Part shown: in pieces, positions 12,901-24,051 of the stretch
How the letters are laid out: every line of letters starts with the position of its first letter
Position numbering within the stretch: position 1 is the first letter of the stretch
Assembly (NCBI GenBank): GCA_030374765.1
Contig: JARGXX010000003.1
Coordinates: 1,426,001 to 1,490,000 of the forward strand
Direction of reading: 5' to 3'
Length of the DNA: 64,000 bases
Source: Agarophyton chilense
Taxonomy: Eukaryota; Rhodophyta; Florideophyceae; Gracilariales; Gracilariaceae
Notes under the pieces: model-generated
The model's input: the letters and a program-made list of their open reading frames with translations, nothing else
Databases searched by the model: none
Told to the model about the DNA's origin: nothing
Program-made: the position numbers and the translations under genes

Positions 12901-15083
12901 ATGACGTGAAGTTACGTAAACACTGGATGAAGTTGAAGCTATTTCCTGCACGGGCGCCCTTGGAATTCGTGGCTATCAGCCTCCTAGGTGAACTAATCAG
13001 GACTCCTCGAGGAAATAGATATCTGTTGGTGATGACAAACCGCTTTTCAAAGCTCTTCACGACAGCGTCACTTAGAGGGATTACAGCTTATACGGTGGCA
13101 CAGGTCTTTGTAACTCACTGGGTCTTCGTCTACGGTCCACCCGTACATCTGATCTCAGATAATGGCTCACAGTCTACGTCAAAGTTCTTTCAAGACGTGT
13201 GTCTAATACTCGAAATAAGGAACCTGTTTACTACAACCTACCATCCTCAAACAAATGATCAAGTACAACCGGTTAACCGTACATTGCTGATCGCGTTACG
13301 ATCCCATGTCGCGTTTCACCCCAAGCAATGGGTTTTGTACACCGACGCGGTATCGTACGCGTATTACACCTAGGTGCATCGGGTTACCTAACGTTCACCA
13401 TTTGAGTTGGTATTATCACGCACCCAACCACCAGTGGCTATTCCGGCTCAACCGACGCTCTCCGCGTTCCCCTCACCGAAGTTATATCGGAAATTCTGGA
13501 AGAAATGGTTAAAAACAATGCTGCCGATTGACCAGAAAGCAATGGACAAGGCCCAAGCCGTTTATAAGCGTAATTTCGATGATCGAATCTGCAAGCCTTT
13601 ACCCCAGATAGTGGTTAACGATTTCGTGTTCGTAAGTAAGGAACAATACAATCCTGAAAAGGATAGACGACACAAGCTCTCACCGATTGCTGACGGACCT
13701 TACCGAGTCATCTCAATCGATGAGACCACAGTGGTATTAAAAGTTGACAAACAGCCCGAACGATTTTCTCTTGATAGAGTGACCAGAGCCTCACCGTTAA
13801 CAACGGATGTCGTACTAAAACCTACTGCCTTCTCCGGTAGTGGCAAATCCTTAACGGACAGTTCGCCTTCGCGACCAGAGATTCTCCCGCACATAACCCG
13901 CGGCTTTTCTGATTTACCAAAGCGTTCGGAAACTGTTATTACAGGCACTTCTACATCAACGAAAAGAACTCGGATAACTCCGACAATTATCACTAGGCTG
14001 ACCCCACCTAATCAGGTAATCATGACTCCCGGAACCCGCCTAAGGAGGGAGAGGCTACAGAAGAAGGTGCTACAAATAGTTGTCCGGCGATTCCAAGGAT
14101 TCCCACTGATGGAGATACAATTATTCTCAAGTTGGCAATGACTGACCACTCCATAGATAGAAAACCTGCACCTGAACGGAAACGCAGAAGCGTAGAAGGG
14201 AAGGAGATCGCCATTGCGAAGAAGGATGGAGGAAATTCATGAATCGAACCAGGTTGGTACTGCTGCAGAAGAGAAATCACATGTACTGTACAGCACAACG
14301 CTGGGAAACAACGTCGCACTGCACAGTACCACGTCGAGACGTTATGCCACACATGAGTAAGCTGCAAACCGTCATCAAACGGGTCTCTGACTTGACAGTG
14401 CAGAAAAGATACCCTGGATGGTACGGTTCTTTACAACCTCGCTGATACACAGTGCCGTGGCACAACGCATGTTTATGCCAAGCAAATGAGAGTCGCTATG
14501 ATCCTCTGGGTGTTCCGACGCCCTGCACAGGGAGTGTGAAGCACGAGATTCCCCGCCATGACGGATTTGTCAATCGCCAACCGCATTCCGCTGTTTTGTG
14601 GAAGACACCGCTCATTGGTTTGAAGTCCAATCCCCGCGGACCAATTCTCAATTAACTCGAATTTACGAGAGCTTCACGAAGAACCAGGAGGTGATTAACT
14701 TGGTCGCTTATAGCGAAAGTTACAATTACGCTGTCAGGACGGTTCTCGACGAAGTCGCGAGTGATCCGAACAGGATCCGAAGTTGGAATACCTCACTTGA
14801 GGCTCGCTCCTAAACTCTTTTAAGTACTACAAAGGATTCCTAGACCGGAATACGTCATGAGGACGGAAAAACCCAAGGTATACCCACATGAGTTTGTGGT
14901 GGATCACTCCAACTAGAGACTACCTTTATCAAATCCGATTGTTTGGATATAATCCTGCCGAAGATACTTGAGAACCTGTTGCACACTTACCGATGTCCAA
15001 AAGAATATCTTATCAACGAAGAACCGGTACACCGTTACCTCCAAACTTGGATTGTGCCCAAGTTGGTTAAACCGAAACGATAA

Positions 15084-15120
15084 TGAAGTCGAAGAAGTCG
15101 GAGAAGTCGAAGAAGTCGAG
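15084..15120 (+). repeat. Short tandem repeat (GAAGTCGAA-like 9-mers)
   Basis: Four near-identical 9-bp units built on GAAGTCGAA/GGAGAAGTC lie in the non-coding stretch between the integrase part and the antisense module of element 2. Confidence 0.6.
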
Positions 15121-15441
15121 AATTTGTAGAACTCGAGATGCCGAAGAAGTCGAAAAGCACAGAAGTTATTTTGATAAGATGATTTTTACAACTTCTCAAG
15201 TCACCTATCCACTAGATGGAGGTGATTCTATCTCCCTTTGGGACAACAACGTCCCAGTCAAAGGACCAGCCCCACCACTTTGGGGGGCACCATAATTTGG
15301 TTGATAGTTCTGCGCCGCAAGGGCTAGGAGCTCTCTCACACCAACTAGTTTGGGAGGGACTTCCACACCAATGGATTGGAGATGAAGGCGCATCGCCGCA
15401 ACTTGCGAATCAACCGGACTCGGTGCGTGCGTCGTAACTCT

Positions 15442-16944
15442 TCAACCTGCCGGAGCATCCGTATCGCCACTCGGACCGGATACTCCCATAGGAATAATCC
15501 CTCCAGAGGCGATAACATCCTGGTTATCCACGTTTGGATCATCGGAATCAATGGTAACCGGAGCGGTGTCAGAGTATACAAATCCAGTTGGATATCCTAC
15601 TGGGATGTCCCGAGTCAGTTGGCGCAACGTCCCCGCATGGGCAGCGGTCGTAACCACACCATCCCATGGGTCGTAGTACACAAAGTCACTAGCACCTGGA
15701 TGCCGGCGTCCCGGAGACCAATCATACGGAGAGGCTTGTCCGCGAGCGCGGTTCGAAGGAAGGACAGCATTCCAATCGACATTGTCGATGACTCTCAGTA
15801 AGTAATGAGTTTCACGGTAGTTCTCCTCAGAGCCCAATGCTGGGTAGAGATTAAGTATTCGAATTGTTGGCCGAAGAGCCATTGGAAAATACCACAATCG
15901 GATCTGATCATAGGCCTCCCAAAGGAGGAATGCCGCAACGCGGATTGCCCATTCGGGCAGGACCAAGTTCCAGAATCCCGAGTGCTCATCGGCTAACAAT
16001 CTTGAACCTATGTAGGTAAGACACGGAGGAAGTTCTGCGTAACACCCACGGGGTACTTCGACCTGATTCCGCCATCTGGGAAAGGGTACGTGCTTCCCTC
16101 GAAGAAAACGCGGATGGAGGCGTTCAACCTCAACATTCGGATACGGTACGAAACACCCGAATTGGGAACGAGCTTTTCGCTCGAAGCGGATCATCTGACA
16201 AAAGGATCTCTGAGATTGTCTCGATACATATCGAAATTCCGCCCGGAGAATCGGTCTGCTCCAACACGTCATGTGTTAGAAAAGCTTGTGACCACCAGGA
16301 CCATTGTAATCAGTTTCCGGATAGGCAGCTAGGTTATCCCCGTTAGATATTTCACAGCGAGTTCGGTAGAAGGGAACATCAAAGTTGTACTCCAACGGTA
16401 CGGGAGAGTCACCGAAGGTACGGTTGAGTCGCTGATAGGCCAGACGCGCCATAGCGGACCTCGCATCATCGAGACTTTCGTTTCCCATGCGTAGCAGCGT
16501 ACTAGGGTCAACCACGATGCGGGTCCTCCAATCGAAGGAACGGACAATTTGACCCGGAAGATCACCCGGAAGGTACTCATCCTCCACATAGGAGCCGATC
16601 AACTGATTGTTGAGAACCATAGTGGGATGGAACCAGGGGGCTCTGGAAAAGAGGAAATTGTCCTGGAAAGGATATCGCACCATCAGCGATTCGCGCGATA
16701 TACAACCGGATTCATTCGCTGAGACGAGCATCGCTTGAGGCAAATTCCACACGAAAACGTCGACGAGGTTGTTCATGCAAGGTTGCCAAGTCCCCTGAGG
16801 AAGCAGAGCTGATAGGAAACCACTGTGGTATTGTGATCCCGCAGAGCTCGGCGCACCGGTAGGAATTTGATTATTGTTGTCCGAAAAAGGAATCATTCCG
16901 TTTGGAAAAGATTTATCAAGCTGCGATTTAGTGTGGTTTTCCAC
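15442..16944 (-). other. Antisense reading frame carried by Gypsy element 2 (fossil)
   Basis: A long open stretch on the strand opposite to gag-pol lies between the integrase end and the polypurine tract of element 2. It encodes roughly 500 residues with natural-looking composition: many Trp, Tyr and Pro and some aliphatic helices, but no clear membrane anchor, zinc site or signal peptide. The C-terminal part becomes Thr/Asp/Gly/Pro-rich. It is broken at least once. Related segments occur in the same antisense position in element B (about 3.2-4.95 kb). I do not recognise the family. A structural protein, an accessory or silencing-related protein, or an acquired host gene are all possible. Confidence 0.55.
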
Positions 16945-17339
16945 TGAAGACTGTAGATGTCTCGGTGCAGTGGGTATCCACAGAAATAACCGCGAAGAGC
17001 GGGTGTCGCCTTGCGAGCGACGGTTCTTAGATAAGAAGAGAGTGTTCGAAAAGCAGCCAGTTGTGCCTGAACAATGGGGATAATAAGTGTAATCACGAGG
17101 CGGCTGTCTAAATACGGCGGTACGTAATGCACACGAGATCGGCTCGACAACCCTTGTGACAACACAAACAACCAGGTAACAGTAGAGAAAACAACAAAGA
17201 AACTACACACATACACACAAAAAGCTATAGAAAAAGGGCGGTAAATGCGCAACAGTAGAGGGTATCCTCGGAACAAGAGCTATAGCTCAGAACGGTTAAG
17301 AACTGATACTATAGGTGCCCCTTTGTGGTCAACCACTTT

Positions 17340-17570
17340 AGGATTTCTCGGACTCATCAAGATGGTGGTTAGGTTGGTTGGTTGGCCTTCTGCCGTCCTC
17401 ACCTGGGCCTTGCACCCTTTAATGTACCAAGAGGCAAAGAAAGTACTGTACAGTAATGCATATACGTGGCGTGCCACTACACAATTATCTTAATAATACC
17501 AAATAAAATATTTGGTGATGGCACCTTACAGTGTACACTAAATACAGTACATTCTAATTAAATCTCCCCT
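17340..17570 (-). repeat. Dispersed repeat, copy 2 (inside element 2)
   Basis: Reverse complement of the repeat at 6371-6600, about 70-75% alike by eye. It contains small palindromes (ACCAAATAAAATATTTGGT; GTGGCGTGCCAC) and sits between the antisense frame and the polypurine tract of element 2. Read as a MITE-like insertion, possibly derived from the Harbinger-type element; evidence for that parentage is only the neighbourhood of copy 1. Confidence 0.5.
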
Positions 17571-17882
17571 GTCCAAACCTTTCCATGGAGTAGTTCTTCT
17601 CATAACTTCTCGTAATCGAGTATAGACCAAGCAATAGCTTATAAATGCCGTATCGTGACGTCGTAGTATTTCGAACGGTCGAACTCAGGGGCATCCAGAA
17701 TGCTACATTTAACAGACGATGAGGTATTGGGATTACTCGGGCTGAGTGAGTCAGACGAGAGGCTTTTACGAGGAACCGGAACATCCTTGACATCCATGAT
17801 GGAAGCAATGCCTTTTACGTTGTTCGTACGTCGCTTCGGATTGCCATAATTCCCCCGTACTCCAACTTTAAAGAGGGAGAGA

Positions 17883-18698
17883 TGTAGAGCAACGCCTGCG
17901 CCTATAAACGATCGGGGCACCATTCATATGGCACCCGACATATCAGGGACCACGCCACGTCATTTATGAGTAATATTAGTGTTTAGTGTTTCAGACACCT
18001 TAGAAGATACGTTATTTAAGTCATTACAGTAGAACCGTAGTAGATTGATGGACGTGCAAGGCTGGGGTTACAAACATGATACGTGTATGGACCAGAGTTG
18101 GTTTGCACTACTATAGTCTACACGTGTAGTTCGCTGTCTAGAAAAGATTTGAGAGATAGCTTACCGCTATCGCTACCACCAAGTAAATGGTAACCGAGTG
18201 CTTGGCTCTAAATTATGTCGCCTACTCGAGTCTCCGTCTCTGAACGGGAGGAACCGCGACTGGTTTAGCTAATCTATCCCCTTGGGAAGCTCAGGCGTCA
18301 CTGTACCATTGTTAGTGGTGTGTTTCTTTCTTTTGTTGGTTTTCCTGTGTTTAAGAAAGTACACCGCCCCTGTATAGGGTTGTTTTTACCTGTCATTGTT
18401 TCGCTTATCCAGTGTGGAACCCCCATTTTTTTGTTCTATACGCTTGGTCGTGCGTCGTATTTCGCCCTACGTTTTCGTCCTACACTTTGCCGTTGTCCAC
18501 GTAATATCCTTGTAATTGGATCCCTCTTTGATTCTTCCCATTTTCCTGGGTTCATCACCTTCGTAGGAATTGCCTAAACCACCGTGGTCTCACACCCAGA
18601 CATCGGTCGCACGAAGGCTCGTTCGCTGAGTTACCCCTCTTTGGGAGAGCGGGACACGAACACCCCCAAAAAAGTTCCCCATTTGGAATTGCTGTACA
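17883..18698 (+). repeat. 3' LTR of element 2 (about 816 bp)
   Basis: Begins TGTAGAGCAACGCC right after a purine run (AAAGAGGGAGAGA) and ends TGTACA. Its length matches the 5' copy to within a base or two, and it differs at about 9% of positions in the part compared. Confidence 0.85.
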
Positions 18699-20195
18699 CC
18701 ATTTTGAATATCTGTTGCTCTCAAACAGTATTGAGAGCCAAAGAACTGGATGTATCAGGTTTATACAGTTTTGAAATTAATATGAAATAAAGTAATATTA
18801 GCGCTTTGTTTATTTGTAAAAAGAGCGTTATGTTTAGAAGTGGCGCGGTTTCGAACACTTCGTTTTTTCTCATTTAAATGAAAATATAAATGTAAAAAGA
18901 TCTATAAAAAGTCTAAACGACCCACAACTATGGGCTCAAGAAGGTCGTTTTCCAATAATAACCTTTTTCGAGAATTAGCTTTTTCGGGACGGTACTGAAC
19001 GATCCAAGGACTCAAAATTATTTACGAGGAGGCTTTGGTTCAAATTCGTGCTATACTAGGCGGCGCCTGCAGGGCCTGGGGCTGGCTACGTGTGACAACA
19101 CAATTCACTGAATCTATCGATATCTTTCCTGAAATGGATACAGTTGTTCTCTCATGCGTTTAAAAATCTACATAATTTGACTGCGCATGAAACGAGACCT
19201 AAAAGATTTGGCTTTTCAGAATCTCCTCTTGAGAGCCCTCTCGAAAGTTTTGCAAATCTCTTTGTTACAGGTAAAGGGAATTAGATGATCTCTACCATAG
19301 TTTCTATTCGATATTTTTGAACAATACGTGTTTGTCTTTAATTAGGTAGCTATAGACTCATAACGGTGACAATACCATACAAGTGACAACTCTACAAGAA
19401 CTGATCCCCTATTCAGTATTTATCTGTTCAGAAAGGGTACTAAATCTTCAACATGAAATTATTGCAAGAAAAAGACTCCACAGATGACAAAAACGTTGCA
19501 TATCTCATCGCCACAGGTATATTTCGTAGAATACAAAAAGCGACAAAATTTATTTTTTTTCCGGAACCTTGCACGACGTGGGACCCTTTTCAGTGAAACG
19601 ACGGTGAATTTCTTCATAGAATGTCTTTGACGTCTGTTTTGCGCCGATGATTGGATCTTTAGAAATACAAAACCACGCCTTTGCTAAGGTTTCGTTCTCC
19701 GCACTTTTACAGCTCTAACCGCGTCCCATTGTAATATTGTCCGGAGAAGTGGCAACAGTGGAAGTTAAATATGGAGATGGGCATCCCCAGGTTTGCGGGA
19801 ATAGATGAGCTCAATAGTGCGCTTGTCTATAGCTTTAGTCTATAGGGTGTACTGTTTCGGTGTTGGCGCCAATTTCCAGCCAATGGCGTGGCTGTGTATG
19901 GCAATTCTATTGAATAGAATAGGAGCTAATCTAGGCCTATTGATGGGTTCAGTACGACAGAAGCGCTTCTTACTATTTGGACCCAATTAGTAACGGATAC
20001 GAATAGATTTTTCCGGTAGAGATGTGTTTCGTCCGTATTCTAAAAAATTATCAAATAGCCTGTCCGGTAGAGATGCTCTTATGGCAGCGTTTCGACTCTA
20101 AATTCGACTTTTAAACTTCTGTATCACCTGAAAGTTGGCCAGATGGCCACAGCAGTTTTATTGGTTCGACAGGGTGCGCGGCAAGATGTGTACTT
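18699..20195. other. Gene-poor stretch, decayed
   Basis: AT-rich sequence after the Gypsy element. No complete gene is seen. Short plus-strand pieces from about 19440 on (for example around PCTTWDPF, 19565-19590) may be older parts of the hAT remnant that follows, but they are too broken to annotate. Confidence 0.5.
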
Positions 20196-20670
20196 TTGTT
20201 TTATTTGGCCGCGTTGGTTGATGTCAATGAGTGTGAGTTGGTTTTTCTGGAAGATTTTCAGAGTGCTAGGGAATCGTACTTACTCTCTTTGTACGAAGCA
20301 ATTGTGAGAGAAGTAATTGATTTAAAAGAATTTTTTGATTTCCCTGCGTCGTCGCCGAAGGTTTTGTTTGAATTGTTTCACACTCAAGTGCATGAGACTT
20401 TCAAAAATCAAGGCTGAAAAGATCCCAACGATGCACTGGTTTACTGGAAAGAATTAAACAGTACTGCTGGATTTGCAACTCCAGAACCATTCAATATGGT
20501 CGCTAGTGCGTTTCTCCCCGGCGCAAACGTCGTCTGCTGCTGCAGAACGCCTTTTTAGCGATCTTGGACGTCTTGAAGGCTCTCAATACCAGTTTTTGCT
20601 TTCCAGCACAACCGAAATGTGTGAGCTGATCCGTGTGTACGTGACTAACATGGACTCTATAAAGTGCTAA
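20196..20670 (+). pseudogene. hAT-family transposase remnant (C-terminal dimerisation region)
   Basis: The frame at 20473-20670 contains SSAAAERLFSDLG, the hallmark of the hAT C-terminal dimerisation domain (usually S-x-A-x-ERxFSxxG), and the preceding frame (20196-20417) is compatible with the helical region before it. Stops separate the pieces, there is no intact transposase, and no terminal inverted repeats or 8-bp target duplication were recognised. It is a dead DNA transposon fragment lying between the retroelement block and the gene island. Confidence 0.6.
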
Positions 20671-20780
20671 CTAATGAAGGTCAAAGAGGCTGAATTAGTT
20701 AGTCAGATATACGCCCCTGGGAAAGGGTACCATCTGAAAGCGAGTTTTTCCTACTATGCAGCAGAAAAGTCAGACCACAC

Positions 20781-21398
20781 TCATGCAATACCGGCATTCA
20801 GCTCCATCTGCATACCGATACCGAGACTCGTCGCTTCTGACTGGATTCTTTCTTCATTTCCATTTCTTATCTCTACACACCCGTCGCGAAGCACAGCAAG
20901 GTCATAAAAAAAAGACTTCTCCGAATGAAAAACATCCTTGCAATAAATGAAATCGTGGGAGTCCGCCTTTTCCCAGATGTTCACTGCCACATCCCTCTTA
21001 GCGTAACAACGACAAATCGCAGTACGAAGAGATTGAATAATGCCGAGGTTTATGCGCAAGTATGAACATACTATCACAAAAACCGCAAGAGTGAACCCGC
21101 CCCCAAGCTTGCCTGCCAGTGATGGAGCTAAAACCACCGTCAAAGTAGAGGCGACAACAAAAACAAATATTGCAACATTGAGAAGAAAAAATATATCCAA
21201 GGCAAATCCAGGCACCCAGTACCATTGCATGATCCCGAAGTTCAGGGATGGATGCGGGGACGGAAATGGTTGAAACTTTCTTCCATAGCGAAGTGGAACG
21301 TCTTCAGGATTGAGTATTTTGCCTTCGTTGCCTGATCTCTGTTGCGCGCTTGTGAAATGCGTCGGTACGCTAGGGATTCCGTGCGGATAGGCGGACAT
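20781..21398 (-). CDS. Hypothetical two-pass membrane protein
   Basis: A 205-residue protein starting at the ATG at 21398; the open frame continues upstream without another ATG. The N-terminal 60 residues are polar and Pro/Ser-rich. Two strongly hydrophobic segments follow, about residues 66-93 (from GFALDIFFLLNVAIFVF) and 96-120 (GGGFTLAVFVIVCSY), separated by a short polar turn. Then comes a soluble C-terminal tail of about 85 residues with mixed charge. That is the topology of a hairpin membrane protein with a cytosolic tail, perhaps of the endoplasmic reticulum. The general plan (two-helix hairpin then a beta-rich tail) recalls GPI-GlcNAc-transferase subunit PIG-H, but I cannot point to a diagnostic motif. 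It lies alone between a hAT remnant and a long non-coding stretch, so a pseudogene or chance frame remains possible. Confidence 0.5.
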   Translation of the reverse strand: MSAYPHGIPSVPTHFTSAQQRSGNEGKILNPEDVPLRYGRKFQPFPSPHPSLNFGIMQWYWVPGFALDIFFLLNVAIFVFVVASTLTVVLAPSLAGKLGGGFTLAVFVIVCSYLRINLGIIQSLRTAICRCYAKRDVAVNIWEKADSHDFIYCKDVFHSEKSFFYDLAVLRDGCVEIRNGNEERIQSEATSLGIGMQMELNAGIA

Positions 21399-23460
21399 TG
21401 CGCAGTGGATGAGGCGAATAATAAAGGTTGTGTATGTATCTGTAAACAAGAGTCCAACGCACTTGAGAGATGGAAAACAAAAAATGCCGTGCTTATGTAG
21501 TGTCCAAGGTAAATGGTGTGATGGAAAAGAGGCTCCTCGCGATCCTCTCTGTCTTAAAGCAAACGAATACTTGGCGCTAATTTGAAGTGCCAAAGAGCAC
21601 CATCTACAAGAAGATAAAGTCGTGTATTATCCCTCACAAGTCAGTTCCCACACTGGCACAAATATTGCACGAAAAATTTGTTTGCGCAAGTCCTCTCCGT
21701 TGTAAGATATACCCTTCGTACTTTTAGTACCCTTCGTAGCCGAAGGCTGTTTTTCTGGTCACAGATTCCTCAAAGTTGAAGAGATATAAGCGTTCTATCG
21801 CCATGCATGAAGTGAACGGTCGTTGTTGCTTCCAAGTCTAGTCGTTTTTCTGCATAATAATTTTGCCTACTCAACAATGAACTAGTCCTGTCGTGAGATT
21901 TCGTCAAACGCATACTCTCGTACTTTCTACAGCTTGCGGTTCACACTGTTCTGGTTTTTTCAAGAACCATGTGACATTGACAGTTTTTTCCCTTACCCTG
22001 CCACATTGTATGAGTTGACTTAATATACCCCTGGCTTCCACTTCTCCCAGCCTTACCTTCAGATTTGGGGTTGTCATAAGTTACTGCGCACCAATCTTTT
22101 CCATTGCAGACCTATAATCACAACTTGCCTTAGATTATTGGCACTTCGCACAGTAACAACCTTTACATCATTTCCTGAACCAAGGAAGTACTGAACTAGG
22201 TCACTGTCCAGTAGATATGGATCAACCACAACAAAAAGCACAATCATGTTTCAAGCCCGGCTAGCTCTATAATACTGCGATAAAACGATATCCAGTTCTT
22301 ATAGGGCGAAATACTTTTTTCCTCTCAGAGTTAGGCAATTTGCATTAAATCACAAAAAGCCACAAGCTCGGTGGCTATTTGGACAATGAAGGTTACAGGT
22401 GGAAATATGTCCACAATAAGAGGCGCACGTGACGATTTATGGGTTTGGTTGAGCCAACTAAACAAATGAAATACTTTTGTTCATGGATTTTTAATGTTGT
22501 GCAGTATAAATGTTCAGTTTTAGAGCAGTTCCTACATACAATCCACTAACAAATACAGCAACAAAAAGCGATACCACGGAAAAGATCCTTTCAGAAATCA
22601 ACTATAGCCGCCTGACCTTTTGAACAGAGCTTGAGATGAATATATCTGTTTCCACGCCAGAGAAAACAAATCCTTGATTTCATGTATGACCTTGCAGATA
22701 ATCGCAATACAACCGATTGTAACAAGCCTGAAAGGAAGGACGGCTGTTTAAAACAAAAATGCCTTTTTTTCTCTTTTGGCGTTTTATACAACATAAGAAA
22801 CCCTTCGTTTCAGTGAAGTGCAGTAGCATCATCTTCAGGCTTGGAAAGACTTCTTATCCTTGTGCATTCATCAAACGTTTCGAGAAGCATATGCACAACA
22901 CAGAATGAAATATAACGATATTGTCGTGCCACGTATACCAAATGCACCTAGCTGTAAAATGGTTGCAGTTGTAGAGAAGCATCAGGGTTGTTGTCCATTG
23001 TTGTCCATTGTTGTCCATAGATGTCCTTTGCTAGACGAAGGTACGGTTGCTCTCTAGATAGGACACACTAGCTAGCTAGCTAGAGAGGCGTTTGGCGTTC
23101 ATGAATGATGTAAAAACAACTGGTTGAATAACCTCCGAAGCGAAATTTGGCCATAGCCTGAGAGCCAAGCCGATGTCGTGGCATCACTCAAGACGAACGG
23201 AGGTACAACTTGGTTCCAACTTTCCGTTCAGGCAGGATATATTGAAATTCAATACGTTCATTGCGAAGGTTGGCCATCGTTCGCATTTTAAGATTTCTCT
23301 TAATGTCTCAGAGTACGTATCGTTCATGGAAAAAAATTAATGCATATAAATACGTGAAATCTTGGTGAAGATTTATGAATACTTCCATAGGTGGAGTCAC
23401 AAGATCTTAAAAACCTGATGGTTGCAGCAATAACAAAAACAGCTTCTGCCATCTTGTGAT
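21399..23460. other. Intergenic, about 2.1 kb, no gene seen
   Basis: AT-rich, many stops on both strands. It holds three copies of a 10-bp unit TTGTTGTCCA (22988-23017) and a short TAGC repeat at 23069-23083 flanked by CTCTCTAG/CTAGAGAG arms. I found no convincing reading frame or RNA gene. Confidence 0.5.
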
Positions 23461-23792
23461 ATGTCGGACGTCGAAGTAGCACAAAAAAACCGAGCGGAGA
23501 GGTGTCGTTTACTGCCTAAATGTGAGTATGCCGAAGAAGAAAGAACGGCAGGGTGGGGCGAAGGAACGCTAACGCAGTTCTACACTGGCTCTGATTAGCG
23601 CAGGAGGAATTGTTGCAAACAACTATTTACGGCGGCCTCGTAATCCACCGTTTGAGTTACGACCAACCGCTTGTGAAACACTGCGACTCGCATTTGGCTT
23701 TCAGTCGTAGGACAACCACGCTAAGAGTTTGCGCTGCGCCAACAGCTGATAATCAGCTTGTGCGATTTTTGTTTACGAGCTTGGGGGAATGA
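23461..23792 (+). CDS. Possible small two-exon gene, unknown product
   Basis: A candidate only. Exon 1, 23461-23521, opens with ATG (MSDVEVAQKNRAERC) and ends at a strong donor GTGAGT. The intron of about 77 bp matches in size the 80-bp intron of the dehydrogenase gene at 46930-47009. Exon 2, 23599-23792, starts after TTAG, stays open and ends in TGA, giving about 84 residues. A CAG acceptor 5 nt further on would meet a stop at once, so the TTAG site is the one that works. The exon 2 product is mildly hydrophobic at its end. I do not recognise it. Plausible because of splice-site quality, weak because it is short. Confidence 0.35.
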
Positions 23793-24051
23793 GAGCACGC
23801 TGGGAGTGATACTGGTCGTCTCAGGTCAGTGCCTCGTATCCTTTGTAGATTTCTCATTTGTACTTGAGGGTGTATTGCAGTTGGTGTAATAAGGTCTTTC
23901 TCCAGGAACTGCGCCCAAAATCTAAAATTTGAGCTCTGCGGCCTCGCATTGCTCAGATTACGTTCTCTGAGCACCGTCAACCACCCACCGTCATTCCTGA
24001 CTGCAACGAGCAGTCGCGCCGGACGCCGTCATCGCCATTCGCTCCGTCGCG

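Larger units (their letters stand above)
6842..18698 (+). mobile_element. Ty3/Gypsy LTR element 2, both LTRs present, heavily broken
   Basis: A fossil element of about 11.9 kb. Parts in order: 5' LTR 6842-7656; gag about 7.8-9.8 kb, with an acidic/Ser-rich stretch and a CCHC knuckle near 9596-9640 (C-x2-C-x4-H-x4-C); retropepsin LDTGAAPN near 10175; reverse transcriptase about 11.15-11.8 kb with FCIDYRRLN and YLDDI; RNase H about 12.07-12.45 kb; integrase about 12.78-13.4 kb with a zinc-binding-type start, an SDNGSQ block and a C-terminal part to about 14.1 kb; then an antisense module 15.44-16.94 kb; polypurine tract about 17867-17882; 3' LTR 17883-18698. The RT-RNase H-integrase order defines Ty3/Gypsy. 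It is broken by roughly a dozen or more interruptions. The LTRs differ by about 9% over 265 bp compared by eye, so the insertion is old. No clear 5-bp target duplication was found. Confidence 0.9.

Noticed and set aside
6371-17570. One 11-kb transposon bounded by the 220-bp inverted repeats
   Set aside because: The Gypsy element inside has its 3' LTR outside the right-hand repeat, so the repeats are independent copies.
20781-21398. Naming the two-pass membrane protein PIG-H
   Set aside because: Only the topology fits; no diagnostic residues can be shown.
22988-23017. CRISPR-like or regulatory array
   Set aside because: Just three 10-bp tandem units without spacers; simple slippage repeat.
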